Shown: piece by piece, positions 35,554 to 48,155 of the stretch
Position numbering within the stretch: position 1 is the first letter of the stretch
How the letters are laid out: the number at the start of each line of letters is the position of its first letter
Assembly: GCA_037954325.1 (NCBI GenBank)
Contig: JBBMNZ010000015.1
Span: 4,019,001 to 4,083,000, forward strand
Length of the DNA stretch: 64,000 nt
Direction of reading: 5' to 3'
Origin: Fistularia commersonii
Taxonomy: Eukaryota > Chordata > Actinopteri > Syngnathiformes > Fistulariidae
The notes under the pieces: generated by a model
Told to the model about the DNA's origin: nothing
What the model saw: only the letters and a program-made list of their open reading frames with translations
The model's database searches: none
Translations under genes and position numbers: made by a program

Positions 35554-37639
35554 GAGAATAAAGTTGCAAAGATTTCCTGAAGACTCTGTTTGACTTGATT
35601 ACCATTATTATTGTTGTTTTATTTTCGTCACGCTCAACATCATCAGTTTTGGGGCAGTGCTTCTCCCCCCTAAAATTATGAGGTATAAAAAAAAATTGAA
35701 AATTACATATGATAATTTCATGACATTCTAAAAAAATTATAAAACCTGACTTTAACTCATGTAAATTAGCAAAACTAATACAAAGTAACTCTAGATCTGG
35801 AAACCTTGTGCAAGCCCCTGACAGGGGCTCTGACCCTATAATGGAATCCACTGACTGACAGCAAATGCATGTGCACACTATCATTAGTGTACAAAAAATC
35901 TACGTGTATTTTTATGACTAACCATTTCAAAGCTGTCAGGACAGTAGCCACAGGAAAAAGCCATGAATAAATTTTTTTTTGGAAGGGGAAATATGTTGCC
36001 AACTGTAAACCAGCTTCCAAGATATGTAATTCAACAACAATTCAGAGGTGATTGTATGTAACCCATCATAATCATTCCTGGAGCTCGAGTAGCCTTGGTG
36101 GTGTTTATAGATTCCACATTGTTCGACTGCTCCCCCAGCACAAAGCATTACTGCAGCCACTCATGTTCCAGCTCTTACATTATCAAGTAGAACATAGTGT
36201 ACAATTCACACAATCCAATGTCCCCACATCCAAATGTACCCCATGTATGCTGCTGATTGTAGAGAAAAAATCTAATAGTCAAAGCTTTCATGCAGCTCAT
36301 TGAGGTTTATCAATGTTTTCATTTTCCCATCTATCTGTCCATGGAATTCAATTTGGATCCCCAGCTTGGAGAACGCAGCTTCTTCCACTTGGGGTAGTAG
36401 CTATTGATGTAGGCCACATAAGCGTCTGGCCTCTGGCGAGCAGCCCAATTTTCGATCTATTTACGCCACAGTTATGACCCCACTGATTTCAAATAGCCCT
36501 GTTGCTATGGCGGCTCATCTGTGATGCATGCAATGACAGCTACTGATCAACAGTGCAGGAGCAGCAAAAAGCCTCAGTAAGCTGGCTAAATGGAAGAACT
36601 AAACATGTGGTTTGTCTCTCGTTTGAAGCAGAAGCTCATCATCAATTATGCCAGTGATAGCTTATGGCTTAAATGCATGTCTTCACATCCTGTAATCCAT
36701 TTACATTTGTGCTTATGATCCTCAAGACGAATTAGACTTCACATGTCAACTGTCAACTGCAATCTGAATCGTTAGATGCATGTGATGCATAGAGTTTTGA
36801 TAATGTTTGAAAATGATTTCTAAGGCGAAATCAACCAGTGTCTCCAGTAGTACTTTGGTTTACCTGATAAAATTCTTTGCAGGTTGTAAAAACGATATCT
36901 GCTATACCTACCATTTCTATAACTGTCTCTAAGAAGATGTCCATTTCCTGTTGTCTCCCACCCTTCCAGACATTTACTGGTTTATAGAAAGGCATAATCC
37001 AAGCCTGTTGGATTATGCTGATGATTAATTGGTGAATAAATTAATGGTGTGCCCCGGTTTATTTCCACCGTGCTTTTATCATGATATGCACTGACCAGCT
37101 GCATTCGCTTTAGAGTCAGCACACAGAGCTTAAGTATTCATTTATGTCTCATTGAAAGCTTTTAAGTTGAGTTGTGATTTCCTTAGAATTTTTTTTTTTT
37201 TTTTTTCATTTTCCTGAAAAAAATAAGATGCTGCATGTTCCATATCAACACATACAAAGTATGTGAGCCAGACTAAATGTTGGTCTTTAGTCTGGATCAG
37301 TGTCTGCACCTTTACCACCTGTATTTAAGGTTCAGACAGACGAAGTTATTGAGGGACAGGATGGAGGGTCATAATCAGATGACAGCGTGCTTTCATCCCA
37401 TACCACAATATCATTGCATGAAAATTTCTACATTAAGTTTCCAAGTCAGATATGTGAATTTCAATGAGCTGACTTTCTTGGCTTCAGTTAGATGAAAAGA
37501 TTAATGACTTTTCCACAGCCGAGGCAAGGAGGCGTGTTTTAGCATAAAGACTGAAGACAAATGGAGTTTGCTTAGTTCTGGAGGAAAATAACATCGAAGA
37601 TGGAACTGTAAATACACAGTTGTCTTATATAACTCTACA
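35554..37639. other. Unrecognised non-coding sequence
   Basis: Contains a poly(T) tract at 37188-37206. No gene or transposon is recognised. Confidence 0.4.
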
Positions 37640-40605
37640 GAATAATAATGTAGTGATGTTATGTGAACAATTATACAGAATTATACTAGTATAAATAGTC
37701 TAACGAGATGAGCAGCTGCCAGATGCTATTGACGAGAATATCTTATAACCAGTTATACGGCTATGAGAAACGCAAATTGCTACAGAACTGAGAGGAGTGC
37801 AGTGAACAGGTGCATATGAGGATAAGAGGGTGGTGAAGATCACCTATGGACAGAGTTCAATAGGGTGACTGCTGTGGGGAAGAAGCTATTCCTGAACCTA
37901 CTAGCTTTGGTCTCCAGGCTCCTGAATCGCCTCTTGGAGGGGAGGAGCTGGAAGAGACTGTTGGCTGGATGAGACGAGTCTCTGAGAATGCTGCCTGCCC
38001 AGTGCAGGCTTCTCGTCTTGTAGATATCCTCTATAGCAGGAAGTTGAGTGCCTGTGATGCGTTGGGCGGTTTTCACCACCCTCTTTAGTGCCTTGCAAAT
38101 AGCCTAAGAGCAATTCCCATACCAAACTGTCACACAGTTGGTCAGGATGCTCTCTTTTGCAAAGCGGTAAAAGTTTGCCAAGATGTCAGCAGACAGATTC
38201 TTTTTCAGAGTCCTCAGAGAGAGGGGATGCTGATGGGCCTTCTTAATCAGGTGGGAGGTGTTAATCGTCCAGGACAGGTTCTCAGATATGTGGAATTTGA
38301 AGCTGGAGACTCGTTCCACTTACATGCCATTGATGTGTAGGGGGGCATGGGTGTCTCCTTTCTCCTTCCTGAAGTCCACAATGATCTCTTTTTTTTTTTC
38401 TGATGTTGAGGAGCAGGTTGTTGTCTGCATGCCATGCAGCTAGATGTTTCACCTCTGCCCTGTATTCAGAATCAGCATTGCCACTAATGAGTCCAATCAC
38501 TGTGATGTCCTCTGCAAACTTTATGATGGAATTGGATCCAAACATAGGTCTGCAGTCATGGGTAAAGAGGGAGTAGATGAAGGGGCTTGTTACACATCCC
38601 TGGGGAGTACCCGTGCTGAGTGAGAGAGGTGGATGTGTTGCAGTTTGACCTCTCATGTTACGATCTGCTGGTTAGAAAGTCCATGACCCATTTACAGAGG
38701 GAGGTATTGATTCCTAGATCCACAAGTTTTGTGATTAATTTGGAGGGGATGACTGTGTTGAATGCTGAGCTGAAGTCAACAAACGACATTCTAGCATAGG
38801 TGTTCTTGTTATCCAGGTGTGAGAGTACACAGTGCAGAGCTGTGGAGCCAGCACCCTCTGTACTCCTGTTGCTACGGTGAGCAAATTGATGTGGGTCAAG
38901 TGTTGTGGGCAGACGTACCTTGAGGTGTGCCAGGAACAGTCGCTCAAAGCACTTCATCACTATGGGAGTAAGTGACACAGAGCGGTAGTCATTCAGGCAC
39001 ATTCAGGAGAGGAATGCTTTAGAACTGGTACTATAGAGGTGGTTTTCAAGCATGCCGGTACTACTGCTTGGGCCAGAGACAAGTTGAAGACGTCTATGAA
39101 GACTCCTGAAAGCTGCTCAGCGCAATCTCTGAGGACACTTGCAGGTATGCCATCAGGGTTTGCCTTGCCTGCGTTGATACAGGTCAGTGCGTTCTCAATG
39201 TCTGTGTGCAAGAGCGTGAGTTGCTGGCGGTCATCAGAGGGCTTGATCTTTATAGCCTTCTCCTTAATTGTCCTTATTGAAGCGAGCATAGAAGTCATTC
39301 ATCTCGTTAAGGAAGGACCCATCCATGGTAGTTGATGAGGTGTTGCTGCTCTTGTAATCTGTGATGGCCTGGATGCCCTCCCACATGCGTCGGGGGTTGG
39401 CGTTGTGTGTTCCTCCACCTTCAGCTTGTGTTCCTGCTTGGCCTTCTTGATACCCCTCTTCAGGCCTGTCCTGAACATGCTGTAGGCCAGTGCATCACCT
39501 GTTCTGAATGCCTTGTTGCATGTCTTCAGAAGGAGCTGCACTTCCCTGTTAATCCATGGCTTCTGGTTGGGGTATGTGGTTATCTGTTTCTCTGTTGTGA
39601 CGCTGTCAATTGTGGTGTTGATACGTTAATATTGATATCTCATGTTGGTGAGATACAAAGAGAAATAATCAGACTGACCCAGGTCGGGGAAGGGAGCCTT
39701 GTAGGCTCCAGGGATGTCATGTCAGTGTAAACGTGGTCAAGGGTTTTCTCCCCTCTGGTGTGGCAGGAGACATGTTGGTGGAATTTCGGTAGTACCTAAG
39801 GTTTGAGTGGTTGAAGTCGCCAGCTACAATAAATGCAGCCTCCGGCTGTGCAGTTTGTTGTTTGCTGGTGGTTGTGTGAGGTTTAGCCATGGAGAGCTTG
39901 GTGTCGGCATCCGGTGGTATATAACCAGCTGTTTTTATTGTGGAAGTAAGCTCCCTCAGCAGATAAAATAGTCTACATTTAACCATGACAAACTCTAGTT
40001 TAGCTGAGCAGTGTCTACCAACACTGATAGAGTTCGTGCAACAAGCCTTGTTGACATTAATCCACAAACCTCCACCCCTTGTCTTACCGGAGTTGTCTGC
40101 TGTTCTATCTGCTCTTTGTTCTATCCGAGTGTTGCGCCCCACTAGTTTGATTGCAGTGTCAGGTATTCCGTCATTTAGAGATGTATCAGTGAATGCCATG
40201 ATGTTACGGTCCATGATACTTTTATTTTTGGTAATCAAAAATAGTAACTCATCCATTTTGTTTAACAAAGACCACACATTAGCAAGGAAAATGCTGGGAA
40301 GGGAGAGCCGGTGTGGTGTTCGCTGTAGCTTAGCTCTCAGTCCTCAAAGCTTACCCAACCTTTGTTTACGGTCTCTACACCGCCTGTGAGCACTTCCGCT
40401 TGGATTGGTAGCTTTCGAAGCGCCAGGAGATAAAAGTTGCAGATAAAATTGTCAGACGTTTGTAATCAGATGTCCAAAAACTTGTTCGTGTAGGATGTTA
40501 CAGGGACACTGTTCTGAATGAACACAGCCGAACTGCTATTTTGCGAAGTCTGAAAAGACGCTGAAAAGTTGCATTGTGCGCGTTGTGCACGTGCCGCCAT
40601 CTTGG
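37640..40605 (-). mobile_element. Rex1/L2-type LINE, near full length, dead
   Basis: Read on the minus strand, a 5' end with 'aagatggcggc' (about 40590) is followed by a short basic N-terminal region (40290-40430), an endonuclease (39717-40277), a linker, reverse transcriptase (38282-39002) and the C-terminal end (37840-38319). The left boundary is approximate because the 3' UTR is AT-rich. The superfamily (CR1/L2/Rex1) is clear; the exact subfamily is not. Confidence 0.85.
37840..40430 (-). pseudogene. Rex1/L2-type endonuclease/reverse transcriptase, broken
   Basis: The endonuclease segment is still open for 186 codons (39717-40277) with 'AFTDTSLND' near the catalytic Glu site (Asp in place of Glu), 'AGYIPPDA' and 'AGDFNHSNLR'. 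The RT has motif A 'VDFSSAFNTV' (about 38755-38790), motif B 'TGTPQGCVTSPF' (about 38580-38620) and motif C 'KFAEDITVIGL' (about 38490-38525). The usual FADD there is FAED, so one catalytic Asp is changed. The C-terminus 'RNSFFPTAVTLLN' is at about 37850-37890. Frameshifts separate the segments. Confidence 0.85.
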
Positions 40606-40616
40606 TGTGTATATAT

Positions 40617-40976
40617 ATACTGCTCAAAAAAATAAAGGGAACACTTGAACAACACAATGTAACTCCAAGTCAATCACACTTCTGTGAAATCATAGTGTCC
40701 ACTCAGGAAGCAACACAGATTCATTTTGACTTGTTTTAAGGACATTACATCAAAGTTGGATCAGCCTGGAGTTTGTTTTTACACTTTAATTTTGAGTGTG
40801 ATTCCTAACCCAGACCTCCATGGGTTGATACAATTGATTTCCATTGATCATTTTTGTGTGATTTTGTTGTCAGCATATTCAACTGTGTAAAGACCAAAGT
40901 ATTTCATAAGAATATTTCATTCATTTAGATCTAGGATGTGTTTTTTAAGTGTTCCCTTTATTTTTTTGAGCAGTGT
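40617..40976 (+). mobile_element. Tc1-type MITE, copy 1
   Basis: Starts 'ctgctcaaaaaaataaaggg' and ends 'ccctttatttttttgagcag', near-perfect inverted repeats of about 28 bases, with TA dinucleotides outside both. The 355-bp interior has no transposase and matches 55971-56318 on the opposite strand. It sits right beside the 5' end of the Rex1/L2-type LINE. Confidence 0.9.
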
Positions 40977-42261
40977 ACATACATATATAACAAAATGGTT
41001 CCATTTTCTATCCTAATCCTGACAAAATAACTTCCATCATACATAAGGGGTTGCTTTTAATGTTTAATGAGATGTTTTCAAACCAGTTTTCCTTGGTTGG
41101 ACATTTGCTACTTCCTTTCTTCTTTGCATTTCAAGCTGTCCGCAAGCTAAATGCAGCAATTGCAGGAGCTATAGTTGTATCCAGGTTGTGTTACAGTCCA
41201 GGCCGGGCATCAGTAGAGTGTGAAATCCATTTGCTGCTAATCACTGAGCTGTAGGCAGATCTGGGCAGCCAATGGACTCATGAGATAAAAGCTTCTCTTT
41301 ATTTTGCTGCTTCTGTTCAAAGACCAAATGGAGGATAAAAGAAGGGTGGAGGAAAGAATAACATTGTGATCAATAGATTCAATCTCTGGCTCTGGGTGTT
41401 ACAAATTTATGAAACACCAGAAATTATTTGCTGTTAATGTGCCTTAATACAGTTATGACTCACAGGCTCGGCATGGATTATGTTGGCTGTATGATTTAAT
41501 TTTTTGAACAGACAACACATTAGTAGTTCATAATCAATAGATTCCCAGTGAAGCTTATTGCTCCCCTCTAATTCTAGTCATACCTGACTTACCTCCAGTT
41601 ATGTAACTGTATAAGCCTATAGATAAATACGCTTAAAGGTATGGCATATATGATAAAGAAAATAAAAATGGGATTAAACAAATTCTACAGCTATATTTGA
41701 TTGTTTTATTTCTCTCGTCATCCTTCTGTGGTTGTTCTGCATGTCACCTGAAGATAAACACCTGGAATAACTGTATATGAACATCCGTATGTCACCAGAC
41801 AAATTGGAGGCACCTAATTTTTTCATTAGAGGTGTGTTATGAGATAATATCATGTTAATAATATATGATAGCATATACAAAAGTCACTGTCATTATCAAT
41901 GTCATCCTCACCCTCAACCCTTCTCCCATACAGCCTCTATTCTTTCTATACCAGCTCACTTTGTGGTCATTAAAAAGAGGCGCTTTTTTGTTACGGAATA
42001 TGTTTATGATCTGACATCATTGATGAAACTTTCTTTTAAAAGATTCACATTCCATCCTGTAATCATATTGGGAAGTGAGTATTAGGGCCAGCTGTATCCT
42101 TTATGCAAAATCTGATGAGTTATGAGAAAGACGTTTGACATGGCATTAAAATTATCAATAGATGACAGGTTTTGGAGGGAGTTCACATATTGAAAACAAA
42201 TAAGTCCCCTTGAATAATGTACATTATCTTACTTGGGGGGTTCAAAACATCATGACTTTGT
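40977..42261. other. Unrecognised non-coding sequence
   Basis: No gene or transposon is recognised. Confidence 0.4.
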
Positions 42262-42545
42262 TGTTCATTCATTCATTCACTATCTACACACTTATTCTGC
42301 TCTCAGGTCTGCGGAAGGGAGTGGAGTCAATCCCAACTGTCATTGTTGGCGAGAGGCGGTGTTCAGACTGGACTGGCCACTACCAAAGAGCTACATATAC
42401 AGAGAATAATAATCAATAACTCTCTCATTCACGTCTGGGGTATTTAGGCAAACTCCACACAGAAAAGGCTCCCTGTCAGAATCTAACTTTGGACCTTCTT
42501 GCTCTGAAGCGGAAACACTGTCCACTAGACCACCGTGCTGCCAAC
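42262..42545 (-). repeat. R1 fish repeat, near full length
   Basis: Begins 'cattcattcattcactatct', continues with 'gtcaatcccaactgtcattg', 'gcgagaggcggtg' and 'caaactccacacagaaaagg', and ends 'ccaccgtgctgcc'. The clearest R1 copy in the window. Confidence 0.75.
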
Positions 42546-45500
42546 AATGTTCTAATGTTTGCCTTCATTCCAGTATTTCACAAATATGGGATGATAGTAC
42601 ATTTACTCTAATGGGGGCAATCATTCTGTGCAAGCGTACGTATCTGTGATCATGTTAGAGGTCGACTACTTTGATTGCCTTTTAAAAATTCACATTATCT
42701 TGGAATAAGCCTTGGACCAAAAAACACACTGTCAGGCTGCTCAGAGTTAAGATGAGAATCCTGGCTCCAAACTTCATCCATGCATGGCTGACTTTCTCGA
42801 ACATTACTTGAACTTCAGTTTTCTGTTGGTGAAATTTCAGATTATCTTGTAAATGATTAATTTTTTTTTTTTTTTTATTTTGCCTGTGTGAGATTTGCTG
42901 AATAGTGCACAATTACAGTGTGTCATATCAAAAAATAGCTAGTGATACAATACCGCAAAGCCATTTTTAGCGGCCAACATTCCTCATTGTGACCAAAGTT
43001 ATCCACTGAATATATTTTGATCAAATTTCCAAAGCATATGAAATCATTCTGTGGTGTAAATTCAGCCTCCGGGTGTGCTGTGACTTGGAGGCTTTTCCGC
43101 CAATCTAAAATCTGGAGAGGTTCAAACCGGGAAGGTCAGAGATAATGACTGTGAAACACTCCAAATCATGCTCTTGCAGAATTTCAGAAATATGGACAGT
43201 GCCCTCAGTGGAGCAGTTATTTAGCTTTAAAGCGCCAGAGAGCTCCTCTCAATCAGGGGCAGGAGGCAGGAGCAATCGGGCGTATTAAGACCTTAGACGC
43301 CCTGAAAATATTACCATCAGACTCTGTTCTAAAAACACACCAGTCTCAAAGTAACTTTGACTCCATGTATACAGATGTAAGCACATGTATAATGAAATAT
43401 AAGCCACTAATTCAATTAAATAAGAAAACAGACAGAATGGTAACTACACCATGTTGCACTCTGTGTGTGCAACCGTACAATGATTTGACATGCATTGATC
43501 ACATAATTGTATCAGATGCATTGTATGATACTATAATGTTAAAATCACTGTATTTTTTCAGAGCCATGTCACAAAAAATAAACAATGCTATTCAGATGCT
43601 AGAGAAGCACAATTATTGCCTTCCTCAGCCCATGTGAGAAGTAACAAATGCCTCATCTGAGAATAACAGCCACATTAAGACTGAAAATAATCTGAGCTTC
43701 CTCACAAAGGATGTAAGATATATGGAAGTCGTATTATGTTGCGCCAAACAAAAGACTATGCCATTTCCACTGAGGCCGAACATGACGTATGACTGAACAA
43801 AGAGCTTGCCACTGTAAGTGCAAATATGACAGCAGTAAAGAAACAGCCAAATTGCTTTGACTTGAGAGGCATCTTCGACAACACATTTTTTTTTTAGTTT
43901 TCTAAGATTCACAAAAGACACGCTTTATCAATGCGTGACCACACTTGGAACTATGATAGAATCTCAGGTTAGTTAGTCCAAGTATTGAGCTCTAGAGTTG
44001 AAACTGTAGAATTTAATGCCAAGTGCAGCATCCAGTAATTTTGATTTTTCGAAATATACAAATGTGGATTCCTATATTCCCCACACAAACACATTGCCAG
44101 AGCACATTTGTAAAACAACTTTAAATATTTATCCTCGCATAACCTATGATTTAAGTACTAAACATCTTTAAACACGTTATAACTGGTAGATTACGGCATT
44201 CACTAAAGGAAAAATACTCAAAATCCAACTTCTGATTTCTCCTCTGTCACTGATCAAGTGTTGAAAAAATAGATCAATAAATATCCTATTACTTACTCAT
44301 CAAACCATTAAAAAAAAGTTCAACAAAGAATGTCAATCGAGCACCAGAAAATGACAAAATCAAGTGAAATTGTAGGATTCTCAAGTTCCTGTGCTGTCAT
44401 CCACTCTGGTTTGTGTCCTCACCTGTAATACCAGCCCTCTCTCACCCTTGTCTGACACCCCTAGAGGCTCTTCAGGGGTGCTGGTGTCCATTTTGACCAC
44501 AGGTTTCCACCGACTGACACTATAAATCTTACCATCAATAGTTTACTCTGCTCTTTCACAGTTTCTAACGCCAGAAAGTAAAAAGGTACACACGCGGACA
44601 CAGACACATTCAAGCACACAGATATTGTGAGCCCTGAGGCCATCCAATTGATATGCAGACCGTGGATCTCATTCTCATTTGAATCCAGGATTTCACTCTC
44701 CCTCCCTCCATTTCTCTCTCTCTCCCTCTATCTCTATCTCTCTCTCTTGCTCACTCCTTGAGCTGAGATCATCCACCATGTAGTCCAGCTGTGAGGGTGT
44801 ATGTGTTTCATTTCACAATTGTGTTTCATTCCAGTATATGTGTGTCTATCTGCATACTTTATGTGCTCGCGTGAATGTCTATGTGCTAACTCCATATCAG
44901 TGCCACACTGTCAATTATACAAACAATGGCAACAGTATTCAAACCGGTACTGTTACAGCAATCACAAAACTGAATTGGAGAAACTGTGCAGCAACCAAAT
45001 TAATTGGAATTAGCCAGTCACTTAGTTTTCTACTATAGTAGAGACACGATCAAAGTGTATGGTAAACTTTTCCAGTTGGGGAGAGGGTATTATAAGAAAT
45101 GTCAAAAACAGTAATAGTACATAACATTTGGTTAACGATTCTGATCAGTAATAATGGTCTATTATTCCCACATTGCATTCCAAATATCCAATGACTATGA
45201 CATGAATGGTCATTTGCAGATGTTTCAAACATCAGAATCATGAGATTAAATATTGAAACTATGACAGATTAACGCCATAATGTATCTATGTATATAAATA
45301 TGAAATATGTTTGATATTGACTTTTGATGTTTTCTTTGGTCTGTCTAATAGGATTTTGTAAAAACATTTTCAGCAAACCATTTGATAAACCAGAACAAAT
45401 ATGAATCCATGAGAGTTGCTATAGTAGAGAAACCATCAAAGTGTGTCTCATGTACACGTACCTCCTCATATCCACCGGTTTCGAAAAATATACGAGAAAG

Positions 45501-47124
45501 TGGCTCTGAAAGCCTATCGGATGATTGAACATGAATGGGTCTTTTCAGACTTTTATTGAGAGCTCGATTTCTGAGGTCTAATTTTCTCTATTTTGGAGCT
45601 TGGTACATCAGATTCATTTTTCTCTGAATCGCTTGACTCCCCATTTACTCGCGTGCATCTCACTCTAGCTAACTTCAGTTGTGATGTCCATTGATATTTG
45701 CAGATGTGATTTTCTGAGGTGATTTACATCGTACGTAATTGGCCTGTGAATTTCCAGAACTGCTGCACTAGACCTGTAAAAGCTGCAGAATGTTTGGATC
45801 AATTTGTTTTCATTGAGTTTGTTTTCTACGTTTCCTCTTGAGACTAGCGAACAAGAGCTTGGTTTTCAATAGTGCAAATTTTAATTAAACCAGCTCATTG
45901 TATAGTTTAGTCTTTTTCTTCTTTTTTTGTATTTTCAACAATTTTACACGTCCTCCAAGCTGGTGTATGGTCTCTTGACTCTATTTTTTTCCATAATAAA
46001 TTCAAATGATGAAGCAATATTTCATTCACCCTCACCTTCAACCACTTGTACAGCAAGCATGTTGATGACACATGTCCATGTCCTAAACATTCTCCTATGG
46101 GTACTTTACATCACACACATCGGGACAACAATGACAAAGGGGCTTCCTAGTCAGCAGCATTATTGTAGCACTACCTATTGTAGAAGTGCAGTGGAGGATT
46201 GATTCAGAGCCACATAACGTAACCATGAGGGCTTGTGCCTTTTGTCATGTATATGAGAGCTATTCTGAATGGGAAGTAAATGTATTAGATGGATGTAGGA
46301 GGGGTGGGGTTTTAATAATGCTGTGTGTTTGACAGGAGGGAGGGCTATTTCCCTGGGGGACCCCCACCACCACCATCGGCCCCCACCGTATCCCCCACAT
46401 CCCACTGCTCCATTATCTCACTCTCTCTCACTTGATATTAAGACAACACAGAGGATTACGCCCAGCCACGACAGCAAGAAAGCAAAAAGCAATTTAGCCT
46501 GATGGAGGAAAGGATGTGAGTGTGTGGGTGTGTGTCTGCATGCCGTATTTGAATACAGTCTCTTACTTCGTATTCTCATAGTTGCCATTGTTGACAATAT
46601 TCTGATGGCATAACAAATTTAATCAGTGATGGATATTTGTTTTGGTTTTTTTTCTTTTTCACTTTTATATATTTTTAGGATTCTTCACATATGTACAATT
46701 ATTCATTTAACCCTCCATTTAACCTGGACAGCATGTGTTTCAAAAATAAACCGTGTCTTGTAGGGAAATACGTGAAACAGCAGTAATGTCTCATCACCAC
46801 GTTTTGACAGTGGTCATCTGTTATAATGACACATCGGCATTATAGAAGGAGCAGCAATACCTATCATGTGAGGTCGAGGCACTATAAGCAACAGAATCAG
46901 CAACCAAAAAAGGCTCTTTCATGTTGTTTGAGAAGTTAAACTACTGATTGATTGTTCGTTCCCCTTATTTAAACATATTTGACATCAAAACAAACAGCAC
47001 ATTTTATCATTTTGGGAACCATTGAAATCTTCTTGCATCCTCTACTTTGCTGTAAAACAATAAGAACCTCTGTAGAAATCCCACCATTGGGTTCTACCAT
47101 GTTTTAGCATGATTTTAATGTACC
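42546..47124. other. Unrecognised sequence with simple repeats
   Basis: Holds poly(T) at 42859-42878, a CT-rich tract at 44696-44755 and a C-rich CCA tract near 46360-46390. A 26-base near-identical direct repeat lies at about 45033 and 45419. No gene is supported. Confidence 0.4.
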
Positions 47125-47284
47125 ACAAATTCATTCACTCTCTATCCTGGACTCAGGGTCACTGGAGGAGCCTGTCACTGAGCGAGTGGCAAGGTCCACC
47201 CAGTCAAGTTGCCAGTCAATCACAGGGCCTCATTCTCGGATTTGCATGTCATATAGTGACATTCACACATCTCCAATGAACACC

Positions 47285-48003
47285 ACCATCATTGGGTACC
47301 ACCATCACCAGTGACCTGAAGTGGAAGACTCACTCTTCAGGGGTCATCAAGCAGGCTCACCAGAGGATGTACTTCCTCAGACTGTACTGCAAGATGAACG
47401 TTCCCTTCAAAGTTTGCACCCAGTTCTACAAGTCTACTATCTAGAGATTCCTCACCTCTTTTGTCACTGTTTATTACCGAGCATTGTCTGCCCTCGCCAA
47501 ACACGGATTTAAACATATCGTGCGGACAGCGAGTCATCTCGCGGGCCACAAACATGAAACCCGTGAGTTCTGAGCCTGAGCCGTGAGTCTAGCCTGCTAC
47601 CTAAATATAGCATTCGGGCAGTAGGCGAGAATGATAATTTGGGGACCCATCACAACCCAGCTCACCAACTGTTCACAAATCTCCAATCAGGTTGCGGTTC
47701 AGGTCCATTAGGATCAGAGCCACCAGACATTTGAACAGTTTTTCCTTATAGATCATCACACTCCTCAACATATATTCATAATCCCCCCCTCATGATTCCC
47801 AAAGATACTTGCCCTTTCTAATTGTGTATATGTCTAATTTAAATTGTGTATATTTTCTAAGCCCAAAATGTTTTTTTTTATTGCCAAGTTAATGTTTCCT
47901 TTCTTATAAGTCTTGCCTAAATTTTTCTGCTATAAGGTGCTGTTCTACCATATCAGATTCCTGTTTATATTGTGCATTTGGCAATTAAAGAAATTCTGAT
48001 TCT
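47285..48003 (+). mobile_element. Rex1/L2-type LINE 3' fragment
   Basis: A plus-strand 5'-truncated copy. It contains the RT thumb coding region and C-terminus, an AT-rich 3' UTR, and ends 'ggcaattaaagaaattctga', a typical LINE end of this group. Confidence 0.82.
47290..47775 (+). pseudogene. Rex1/L2-type reverse transcriptase C-terminal part, broken
   Basis: Starts in the frame 'LGTTITSDLKWKTHSSGVI' (about 47283-47340), then 'KQAHQRMYFLRLYCKMNVPF', then a stop within 'YKSTI' at about 47440. The C-terminus, in another frame (about 47690-47765), reads 'RFRSIRIRATRHLNSF' and 'ITLLN'. This is the region after motif C that ends this LINE class. Non-functional. Confidence 0.82.
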
Positions 48004-48155
48004 TACAAACTGATTCTCTACAAAAATGCATGTTTTTGTACTGTGGGGGAAAACCTATGAAGACATAGGAAGGAATTAAAAGGACCTAGTTGGAATCAAA
48101 CAAGGGACATTCTTGTTGTGAGGCAAAAGCACCAACCACTGCTCCACCATAAATA

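Larger units (their letters stand above)
47127..48155 (-). repeat. R1 fish repeat split by a LINE fragment
   Basis: The left part (47127-47284) carries 'cattcactctctatcctgga' and 'ttgccagtcaatcacagggc'. The right part (48020-48155) carries 'tgcatgtttttgtactgtgg' and 'cttgttgtgaggcaaaagc'. The order matches the unsplit copy at 42262 and the consensus order. The Rex1-type fragment lies between. Confidence 0.65.
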
